Below, piece by piece: positions 35,917 to 44,706 of a DNA stretch of 64,000 nucleotides. The first letter of the stretch is position 1. Every line of letters starts with the position of its first letter. The notes under the pieces are model-generated. The model worked only from the letters and a program-made list of their open reading frames with translations, made no database searches and had not been told where the DNA came from. The stretch comes from Klebsormidium nitens (lineage: Eukaryota; Streptophyta; Klebsormidiophyceae; Klebsormidiales; Klebsormidiaceae): assembly GCA_000708835.1 (NCBI GenBank), contig DF236964.1, forward strand, positions 310,001-374,000, written 5' to 3'. The position numbers and the translations under genes were made by a program.

Positions 35917-36243
35917 AGACCGACCGACCGCGGGACCAGTTATCACTGCCGCCCCACCCCGGCCGGACCAGGCGGACCAACCGACCGCCGGACTACATCC
36001 TGGCATCCCAATGATCCCACCCTGGCCTGACCGGCCAGACCGACCGACCGCCGGACTGGGCTAGGAGGCGCAACCTTAGCCGGACCAGGCGGACCGACCG
36101 ACTGCGGGACCGCAAGGCTCGGTCGGCCGCCCGTCGGTCGGTCCGGCAAGTTTTCTCAATCTGACATACCAGTGTTGGTACGTACAACTCGGGGTGGCTC
36201 ACTGAGCGCCGGACCAGGCGGACCGACCGACCGCTGGACCGCT
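35917..36243. repeat. GACC-rich minisatellite
   Basis: Several imperfect units built on GGACCAGGCGGACCGACCG and GCCGGACT lie between about 35,917 and 36,243, on both sides of non-repeat spacers; a reverse-orientation piece (GTCGGTCGGTCCGGC) sits near 36,135. The repeat follows directly after the satellite array. The GACC tetramer is the same as in the 27,266 microsatellite. No function is evident. Confidence 0.75.
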
Positions 36244-36280
36244 AACTTTAAGACTCACCGCAAACCACAGGGTTCATGGT

Positions 36281-36455
36281 CTCTAACCCTAAGTCGTCCC
36301 GTCAGGACCTACCCAAACCCACCCTAACCCCCAAGCTTTGCCCACCACAGTCACTAGAAGATGACAACAAACTAAAAGCTAAGGATAAGTGACACACCCT
36401 AACCCTAAGTCGTCCCGCCAGAGCTCACCCGCACCCACCATAACCGCCCTGCTAA
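36281..36455. repeat. Duplicated telomere-like blocks
   Basis: A block of about 50 bp beginning CTAACCCTAAGTCGTCCCG occurs twice, at about 36,283-36,332 and about 36,398-36,450, followed both times by ACCC-ACCCACC-TAAC sequence. Both contain CCCTAA-type repeats (two adjacent units in each copy), resembling the C-rich telomere strand. This is too short to be a real telomere; it may be an interstitial telomeric remnant or simple C-rich repeat. Confidence 0.6.
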
Positions 36456-39130
36456 CCCCATCAAAGTCACAGTCCGGTGGTCGGTCAGTCTGCCGATTGT
36501 TAATCATGCAAAGTAAATGCCAAAATAATTCAGAATTCAGTCGGAGTTCCGTTGTTCCGTTGCCGACAGGGGCACGCGGAGCCCGACTTAAAATCTCCCC
36601 TGTGGTCAAGATTAGCGGGCCCCTATTTGCGTTCTCCCACGCCTTCAAAAAGCCCAGCGTGGCAAAGTGCGCAAGTAGATGCTCTCGTCTAGCTTATTCT
36701 TGGATACGTCTCTTTAAAGGAGCCAGTTTGCTAACGTCGGCAAGGAGCGACCCGGGCGTGAGCATCTCAATTGCTCACTTTCGATCCACACGTGACACCG
36801 TACGGAGCGAGCACCGCAATCTTCAAAGGTACTCTGCGGTACTAATCAAGGTCGAGTAGCCGAGTGCCGCGCTTAAGAACGGTTGGATTCGCCGTTCGAA
36901 AAGCTGAACGATTTTGACGTGCTTTTGTCTGAGCGCTCGTTGTATTAGTTGAAAAGCAGGTTCGAAATGGCATAAGATTCTGATCGCGGTCCACCTGCAG
37001 CGAGTTAAGCTGATTTGTACACGCTGACGCACATATATACGTCAGAGATGCGCGCCGCTATCGCCAAGCCGCGCTTTTATTGAGCGGATCCTTTGAGTTC
37101 CTCCTATCGCTTCTTCCACCTTGACTTAGCTTCCTTGAATTGCCGCCCTTTCTTTTCAAACATGTGGTACTCACGGTTTTTGCACCGCTTCCTCCGGCAC
37201 CGCCAAGTGCGTAAGATCAACAGGAGTCAGCCTTTGCACAACTCGCCCATCGTCCACCCTAAAACCCTGTTTACTTCAAGTGTTTGTGTTTACTTCTGAT
37301 TGGCTCAGCTGTTGTGCATGATTGTTGTTGTGCATGAAAGAAAGTCTAACGGCCCGGCAGGCTATGAGGGAAGTTTCATCTGGGCAGCGAGCAATAGCTC
37401 ATCTTGTCATGAAGAGCAATCCAAGCTGTGACTTATTCCAGGCACTGGTCTTGCGGGCGGACTTTGTGAATCAGCGCACGCCTCAGATTGGAAGGGCTGC
37501 AAGCTTTGGAATCTGCACAATCTTCAGACAACGTTAGAGATCTTGGGCGCGTTGGTTTCAAACAGGAGCCAAAACGGGGCTGAATCGTAGCATTCCGCTA
37601 CAAAAAAGTGGCCATGAATCGGAGCTAAGCCCCGGCTCAAGTTTGGTGTGAATTCAAGGCGCCCTGTATACGGAGTCCAGTGCTCCAAGGCCTCGTTTCC
37701 TTACCGAGTGTTTCTGGCCCAAGTCCTAGCTTCTGTCAGAGTGCGGCAAGGATTAAGCGGTTCATGCATGAACGTTGCCCACTCACTATGAACGAAGGCC
37801 TTGTTCAAGTCGCTGTTCAAGCGGGTATTCTTACCTCAAAAAAGGACGTTCAAGTTTGTTCAAGCACGTCGAGTTTGTTCGAGCAGAGATAGCTTTTTGA
37901 ACCGGTACAAGCGCCTGGCACACGCCCGTACTAGGACAAATTCGGCTATAAGAATCGAATATCCGGTCATTTCAGCCATATAACGACTTGAACATTGATA
38001 TTTTCAAGCAGGATAAGAACTCGAACACGCGTTACTTGGACAGGGCCCTGGTTTACAGTGACTGTGCCGTCTCCAACCCATGCGTTGCGAGCGAGAGCCG
38101 GTCCGCACACATGATAAAGATTGCGAATACGTGCGCGTGATCCAAAGGTTCAAGCTTTCGAGCACATTTCCCCTCAATCTGACCGGCGCTTCCTAGTGTA
38201 GCGGTGATCGATCGCTTCGTTCTGGGTTGCTGCAACGGCGTCGGTCGTGTCGATCAGGTTTCCTGCGTAAAGGTACTCCACTGTCTCGCGTTTATTAGTC
38301 CCTCCGCGCTTGATGTTACGGCGACTGGTAAGGAAAGCCAAATGCACTGTCGCCATGCTAGTCAGCTCGCACATTGGCAACATGAATGTGCTATATATTC
38401 AAGCCAGATTATTTCCCTGGTCAAAAAGCTCCCTGCGATAGCACTCACTCATATTCGCACTCATCCATCCCGTTCTGAAGGCGCTACTACTCGTCAAACT
38501 CAGCTATCTAAGTAGCCTTGGAAGAGCTCCACACCCTGGAGTGAACAGCCTTGCCGCTTCGGCTGAGATTTGTCCTGAGCACTTTGTGTGACCGTCGGGC
38601 ACTGATTTGAGAGGATCTGGCCACCACGCCGGCTAAGTGTTTTGCCGTCGTTACCAAAACAAATGAGCCCCCGTGCGGATAGATTCGTGGGACGTTTAAA
38701 TTGATCGTCGAGTTCCTTCGTTTCCTCTCGGCCGACAGACTCCCAAACCTTCTTTTCCGAAAATCGCTAGACGATGATGGGCCAGCTCCTTGGGTGATTG
38801 CTTTTCAGGAGCGTAGCCTTCAGCAGAGTCATGTTCCCGGTTTTTCCGTCAGAAGGGCCTCCCTTCGCTTCGTGCGATGCGGCCAGTCTGCAACAGAGTG
38901 AGAGTACAACATGATGAATCTGTTCCGGCGCGAATAGAAAGAATACGAGAGGTTTTGCCTTGGTCCGCAAAGGAGCTCCGGCGAACTTCGCGAAGCTGAC
39001 TCGGACATCATACGCTAGCACACGTCGATCGGATGCTTGTGCGGCCGGGCAAGAAGTACTGGCATTCGCTCCACGCCTTTCCGCCTCCAACGACCCTCGA
39101 CAGGTTGCACCGATAGATGCTCCCAAACAA
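36455..39130. other. Gene-poor DNA with isolated satellite landmarks
   Basis: Landmark-1-like sequence occurs near 36,738 (CGGCAAGGAGCGACCCGGGCGTGAGCA, written here as similarity only) and weakly near 37,351. No exon of a known family was found. Local CTCCTC- and CAAGT-rich stretches near 37,800-37,880 form short direct repeats (GTTCAAGT, GTTCAAGC). Confidence 0.4.
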
Positions 39131-39640
39131 TTCTTTCCCTTTGTTCCCTTTTGAAGGCTTGCAGAATGCAATCGGCAGTGAGGGACCCGTACGTGAGCAG
39201 AGCGGTCGCTCACTGGTGGAAGACGTGGCCTATGACGGAGCCAGAGCTGCAGTTGTGTTTGTGACTGAAACGTGTTTTGTGATACGACGAGTAGCCAAGT
39301 GCCGCGCTCGCTAAATTTGCCACTCGTTGCTCCGACCCTTTCCGACCGAATGATAATGGAGAAGCTAAAGTAGTGGTTGACCAGCAGCTCGAAGGATCAG
39401 TGATGAGCAACTTCGAAAAACGGAAGGTCTCGTCTTCGGCACGCAATCGTGCTTTATTTGAAGACCGTCCGATTCTAAAATGAAGTAAAAGGAACCCTTC
39501 CTTCGACCCGCCCGGCAATGCTCCACCGTAGGATCTGGTCCTTCAAATGTTGCGCCATCGGTGTTCGCTGGGCTCTGTAGTTCCACATGAGCCAGCGGGG
39601 CCACATGCGGAATTCGTGCCGCGTTCGGTACGACCAGACG
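39130..39640. repeat. Diverged satellite monomer
   Basis: Landmark 1 (CGGCAGTGAGGGACCCG with GTGAGCAGAGCGGTCGCTCA) is at about 39,172 and landmark 2 (GCCCGGCAATGCTCCACCG with GATCTGGTCC) at about 39,512, 340 bp apart. That is the within-monomer distance of the core array. GACGGAGCCAGAGCTGCA and a GAGTAGCCAAGTGCCGCGC block are also in place. This is one of the better-preserved outlying monomers. Confidence 0.7.
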
Positions 39641-40585
39641 CTCTCTCCACTTGCTTCGAAATCGATTAGTATCACTTGATCTCGTTGACCAAACCCAGGT
39701 TCTCACGTTAGCAACGCGTTGTGTTTCGACCGTTTCGAGCTCAACAAATTCAAGGTTCATTTCAGAAGTCCTGAAGTCTTCAGCCATAAAGGGCTGTCCC
39801 AGAGCTGACAGAAGGACAATGAGGCTTCGATCGGACGTCTTCTGCAGAAATAATGCATCAGCCCGTCAACGAACTTTTCGCAAAGTGACGGGTCAGATTG
39901 ATACCTTGTAGAGGATTCGATAGCACGCCGGGCTATATATTGTACCCTTGGTATTTATGGTGTTAGTGGGCGCTAACTTACGCTCTTTGAATCAGACAAC
40001 GAAGTCCTGGCGCTAGTGTGGCTTTCCTATGGCCATTTTTCTCATGCTTTTTCAGGCTGACGTCGCGGATGAGCCCTGTGGCAAAGGACTCAACTTGTTT
40101 CGTCTGCAGCTCGGTTCTAGGGCCGTCTAGAAAAAGCAGAAGATGTATGTGCGCTTCTGATTTGGCCGCGCTCTGCCGGTTCAAAGGACGTTGTCTCTTT
40201 CGTGTCGATAGATAAAAAAGACAACTTTATCCAGTCTGCAAAGGTTGCGCGTTTGGCAGTGCACGGTTTCGAGCGGGCTTTGTGCACTGTGCGCGGTTTC
40301 AGACGACGGGCGCGTACAAAGCGGCAGCCGCCTGCCGACCAACTGCGAAGTTCGAACCACGCGCGCAAATTATTCGAGCGACGAGGACCATTCGTGTCCG
40401 TGCGATGAAAAGGTCAAAACGTACGGCTTATCGTGCGGCCAGGAAACGACGATTCCCGTTTGCCTCTCGTTGACTCTCGTGTCGAGTTTCGTGTCGACAC
40501 TTCCGTGACGTTGGTCGACTTTCGGTGTCAGAGGAATCTGTTTGTTTGGGATCCGGGATTCCGGTCCGCTTTCATCGAGCGTGCA

Positions 40586-40719
40586 ATGTCCGCAGACCAG
40601 GAAGCCGCCACGTGGCCGCCACAGCCAAGGACAGTCACAGTCTGGCCCTTGAGTCCGTCCGGGGTCAAAAGTCACAGTATCCCCCTTAAGAATCTAGACC
40701 TGCTAGACCAAATTACAAG
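40586..40719 (+). CDS. Possible first exon of a BAHD-type acyltransferase (orphan)
   Basis: From ATG at 40,586 the frame gives 44 complete residues and ends two bases into a codon at a GTGACC donor (40,720). The part TVTVWPLSPSG followed by HSIPLKNLDLLDQIT has the look of the start of BAHD acyltransferases, where a V-x-P-x-x-P segment is followed by an LSNLDL-type motif; this is from memory. BAHD enzymes transfer acyl groups from CoA thioesters to alcohols or amines. The following 880 bp show no HxxxD or DFGWG exon, so the rest of such a gene is absent. It could equally be a chance open frame in a GC-rich patch. Confidence 0.3.
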
Positions 40720-40744
40720 GTGACCCTGTGTTCTAGTAAGTCCT

Positions 40745-40753
40745 TATATAAAA
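40745..40753 (+). promoter_or_regulatory. TATA-like element
   Basis: TATATAAAA lies about 850 bp upstream of the ATG of the chitin-binding protein gene. It could serve that gene if a 5'UTR intron is present: TATTTGCAG ending at 41,595, ten bases before the ATG, is a good 3' splice site. No transcript data are available here. Confidence 0.25.
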
Positions 40754-41605
40754 ATGCTATATTGCTGTGATTCAAGTGATTCCTGCATGTTGCCATGATG
40801 CCTGCACTTCTCATATATATCACCTCATGCGCTATGCACCTGGGTGTGCACGCGTTCATTAATACGAAGTGACCATCACTAATCAGCAACATCTCGGCCT
40901 TGGAACTTTAGATACACAGCTGAGCAACCAATGAGCAACGAATCGCTTTTTCAACTTCTACCTGGTTTGGCTGCATTCAGCTGCCGGTGGGGGAGTCTTT
41001 AGTAGCTGGTGAGCGAGCCTTATGTGTCCGTTTCGGTAGGCCATTGTACTGTAGAAATATTTCATTGCATAATAGGTGCCACCACCCGCTGTGCACTGTA
41101 ATCTTCAGGGTGTAAGAAATTGCAGCTTGCCTGAATGGGGCCTGCATCATGCCTGGTTAAGCAGGGCAGGAAACTCTAGCTAGCGTGATCTGCTGCGGGG
41201 ATTAGACAGACGATCGAATCTGATCAGTGCCGACCATATGATGAAAACCTTCAGCTAGCATTGCAGTGCAAGCAGAGTAGCAAGCCTGTGGCTGAGAACA
41301 TTTTTGCAAGCCAGTCAAGAGTCTTGCCGTTTCCTGACCGCTCAAGAAACTGTATGTTGTCTTGCCCTTGCAGTGCCCCAGTAGCTGCTGTAATCTTCCA
41401 GTACCATGATTCAACATCTTAAACCCTGTTACCCCTATTTGAACTGAAGGGTCCCCACAGGCCGATCTGAGCTGCAGGTCTGTGATGTGCCGTGCCTTAA
41501 TCTACTCCATAGAAAGGCATATTACAGATATTGGCTCGGGAATGGTTGCTTTCATTCAAATGTAAGTCCTATTCCAAATTTGCTTGTATTTGCAGATCAG
41601 TTGCG
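40754..41605. other. Upstream region of the chitin-binding protein gene
   Basis: No exon is recognised. The stretch is AT-richer than the coding exons that follow and probably holds the promoter and 5'UTR (possibly with an intron ending at 41,595) of the gene starting at 41,606. Confidence 0.4.
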
Positions 41606-44600
41606 ATGGGGGTGATGAGCGGTGCTAGTCTTCTCTGTGCACTTTTCTGTCTCTACTGCACCACGTGCACATGCACGGACACGCTATCTGGCATTGCTGA
41701 GGTGAGTCGCGCCGCGACAATGATTAGCAGAGCTAGGCCCCACACATTCTCTCAGCAGCCGAGGCTTGGACCATCATTTCTTTCTCCGCATGATGCTCCC
41801 AGGCTCGGTTGCATCAGCAACGAAGGCAGCAACAAGTTTTGGTACAGTATTGCCGTTATGCGGCCCTTGCATTCGTACGAGAGACTGCACTATACATGGG
41901 GCAGTCACTCTGTGCTTGCATTTTAAATGATGCACACTGCGCACATGTATACCACATCATTTAGTTCTATGATGATGGAAGAGCAGCCAGTCCCATCATT
42001 TTAGTATCTCAAACCGGCACTCTAAAGCCCGCGTGGGTCTTCAATGCAATCGCCAGAGTCTAATCACACTCACAGTTTCCGTTGCATGAGCACTGGCGAT
42101 CGCGCAACCTACAGGCCGCTCCCTAGAGTGGTCTTCAAATGTTCCTGACTGACAAAGTATGTTCCAACTTATGCTCCGCAGGACGTGGCCAAACCTGCCG
42201 TCCCTGGGGGTCGCCGCCTCCTGCAGCAGGCCGCCCCCCTGTGCACTGCGGCCGGGCAGTACAAAGCCGACCCGGCATCGAGCTGCACTTCCTACTGGCA
42301 GTGCACAGCGAGCGGCCAGGGCTTCTACCGCCAGTGCGGCCCAGGGACCGCCTTCAATAACGCCTGCTCCTGCTGCGACTTCCCCTCCAACTTCGTCTGC
42401 GGGGGGGGCGGCGCCACCCCTGCTCCGACCACCAAAGCACCCACCCCTGCTCCGACCACTAAAGCACCCACCCCCGCCCCGACGACCAAAGCGCCGACTC
42501 CTGCCCCGACCACAAAGGCACCTACCCCCGCCCCGACGACTAAAGCACCAACCCCTGCCCCAACGACCAAGGCACCCACCCCTGCTCCAACGACAAAAGC
42601 ACCGACTCCCGCCCCAACTTCCTCAGGCAAGCCTACTTCAAAGAAGGTTTTGCGTGTGCAAATCGAAAGCTGGTTATTGTATTCCCTGCCAACTGCGCTT
42701 CTGCCAGAGCAGTACAAGTATGGTAGGATCACAGCTGGTTTAGGTTATGGTTAAGACGAAGGACTGACAAAAGTAAGGTCATAGGCGAGTCTTTCCGTGC
42801 TCGAAAACGCAGCCTGCACTGATCTTCTTTCTGGTCACTTTCAGAAATGCGGAGGGTAAGAATGCTTAGAAAAGAAGCGGACGTCAGTCGAGGCTGTTCA
42901 AGTCAAAAGCTGGTTAGAGGGCACTCAAAACCAAATGTGGTCAAGAGCAGAAGTTTCTGTGAATCTGGTAGCAAGGAGCATCGAGGGCTTCAGCATTCGT
43001 CTTCAACCCACTTCATCAGAAGTGACCAAGCTTGGTTAACTGTGGAATCTCCCTGTGATATTGCAGGCGTGGGCGGCTGCCCTGCCGGCTGGCTGCCAGC
43101 AGTGGGCACCCTCTACGATAGCTGGCCCAAGCCTGGCACGACCGAGTGCATCACCTATTCCGGGTGTGAATACGCCGGTCAATTCTCTCTGGTCGACCCC
43201 GGTCCTTGCGGCGGCCCGTGCGCCGCGGGGGCGCAGTCTCTGAACGGCGGCCTCTCTCCCCCCAACGTCTGCTGCCGCTGGCCCGAAGCAAAGGTCGCCC
43301 AATGGTCCATGGCTGCCACGTGGGAGCGGGACAGCGCACTCCTGGGAAGGAAGCTCCAGGTGACCACTGCCCTTCGCATCGCGCAGTGCGGCTGGCGGTA
43401 AATTTAGGAATCGATAGCGTACATTTCGCGCGTAGTGTACGGTCTTTTGGCCCCCCTGCCTTTCGAGCGTTTCCGAGCCCGTCAAGCGTTTTGCGGGTTT
43501 GAGAAAGGGGACATGGAAATGCGGAGAGCTCATCAAGCCAGCAACGTCTAGGGGTCTGCCTACCTTTTTCTCTTTCCTTTGTGCCCCCATGCTCAGCCTT
43601 GCGCCTTGCAAGCCTGATACGCCCTGCCTTCCTGCTTGTCTATGTTACCTGCACAGATGTTTGCCTACGAGTGACTTTCGGTTCTGATTGCGGCAGCTCG
43701 GTTGTTTTGCCGACTTTTTGGGGCTTGACCAGGAGCGCGTGCAACAGGTGGTGGTCTTGGTTCCGGTCAGCTGGCAAGCTACCCATGCAAGATTCAGTTC
43801 GGAACCGGACCCGCTTCGGATCCCCTTAGGATGGCGTTCAGACACAATGTAACATTTCGGACCTGTCCGGACCGCGTCTGAAAGAGTCTAATTCGGACAG
43901 AACTTCTGGTCCGACGCGAGTCCAAACCTGGTCCGAACCTGGTCCGGATCCAATCCGAACTTTCATGTCCGTCTTGCAGCATCAGTCTGAAGCATGTCCG
44001 AAACGGGTTCGAACCAGTCCAAACTCCGTCTGAACCGCACTTAAGTTCGGATCGACTTCGGACCTAGTTCGGACAAAAGGTTTCTCGCAGTGGGGCCGGC
44101 CAAGTCATGCGCAAGATCCACTTTTGAAAGCCTTTGAGCAGATTGGGACATGCAAGCAGTATTGCACGCATACCGCGTCCAGATAGGCACATCCTTGAGG
44201 ATGTTTGCTTGCCATCACCCCAAGCAGGCTTTCCCGAGAAGCTCGATGAACGCATCCGGAAAAGTAACGTTCTACCTGCATGCTCGCAGCACCCATGAGA
44301 GGAGGACGCAAGCTTCGAGCCTCTCGTCTGGAACGACCCCTCCAAGTAACGGTCCTAGATCAAGCGTTTCTTGGGACTCAATTACTAAACCGATCCAGCG
44401 CCCCCTTAATGTCAGGTACAAGTGCTCGGGGGGGCAGGGACCACCGCGTTCGTGAACGTGAAGGACGTGTGCAGCGACTTGGACTGCGAAGGGTGTTGTT
44501 CTCAGAACACGGGGAATGGGGCTTACAAGCTGATAGACATCGAGAAATGGCCTGCGAGTACGCTCCTTGGGTTCCAGCACAGCAGCCCAAGCTTCGACAT

Positions 44601-44706
44601 CAACAACGTGCCCTCCCCGGTCCAGAATGGGAGGCGCCCCGGCGCGGACGCGGGCGTCATGGCGGTGTGCTACAAGGATGCGGGCCCCGCTGATAGGATC
44701 CCGTAG
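41606..44706 (+). CDS. Secreted CBM14-like chitin-binding protein with TKAPTPAPT linker and double-psi beta-barrel-like domain
   Basis: Exons read 41606-41701, 42182-42626, 43067-43359 and 44416-44706; phases agree and give 374 residues with a TAG stop. Residues 1-25 form a hydrophobic signal peptide (SLLCALFCLYC core). Residues 53-105 match the peritrophin-A/CBM14 pattern: cysteines at 53, 67, 73, 84 and 105 with GQYKADP, SYWQC and GTAFN between, so chitin or a related glycan is the likely ligand. Residues 116-178 are seven exact TKAPTPAPT repeats, a probable O-glycosylated stalk. Residues 205-374 hold GTTECITYSGCEYAGQF and, after the last intron, KDVCSDLDCEGCCSQN and LIDIEKW. These recall expansin/RlpA-like double-psi beta-barrel proteins of algae and oomycetes (family from memory). 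It probably works in the cell wall or outside the cell. Intron 2 seems to use a GC donor (AG|GCAAGC). Exon 1 is short and its ATG choice rests on the signal peptide. Confidence 0.8.
42431..42619 (+). repeat. Seven 27-bp coding repeats (TKAPTPAPT)
   Basis: Seven units of 27 bp encode exactly the same nine residues but differ at synonymous positions (AAA/AAG, GCA/GCG, CCC/CCT/CCG and so on). Identical protein with varied codons points to selection on the protein repeat, or to age, rather than a very recent expansion. The antisense frame stays open through the repeat (42,325-42,732, VVGAGVGAL-type), which is a by-product of the codon pattern. Confidence 0.9.
42627..43066 (+). other. Probable GC-AG intron
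   Basis: Intron 2 of the chitin-binding gene. The 5' boundary reads CCTCAG|GCAAGC, which is the strong extended consensus usual for GC donors, and the 3' boundary reads GATATTGCAG|GC. The phase (one base left over, two bases to complete) gives a GGC glycine. No GT donor in the neighbourhood joins the two exons in frame as cleanly. Confidence 0.6.
43795..44080. repeat. Degenerate TCCGAAC/GTTCGGA repeat inside intron 3
   Basis: Within the third intron of the chitin-binding gene, heptamer-like units (GTCCGAAC, GTTCGGAC, GTCTGAAC, GGTCCG) recur in both orientations roughly every 10-15 bp over about 280 bp. The mixed orientation gives many short potential hairpins. No similar density is seen elsewhere in the window. 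Confidence 0.65.

Noticed and set aside
42325-42732. Antisense open frame with VVGAGVGA repeats
   Set aside because: It is the complement of the TKAPTPAPT codons; the sense frame has a signal peptide, cysteine pattern and splice sites.
42159-42743. 194-codon open frame overlapping the chitin-binding exon in another frame
   Set aside because: Proline/arginine-rich product is a shadow of the repeat; the domain pattern is in the other frame.
43036-43611. 191-codon minus-strand open frame
   Set aside because: Shadow of the GC-rich beta-barrel exon.
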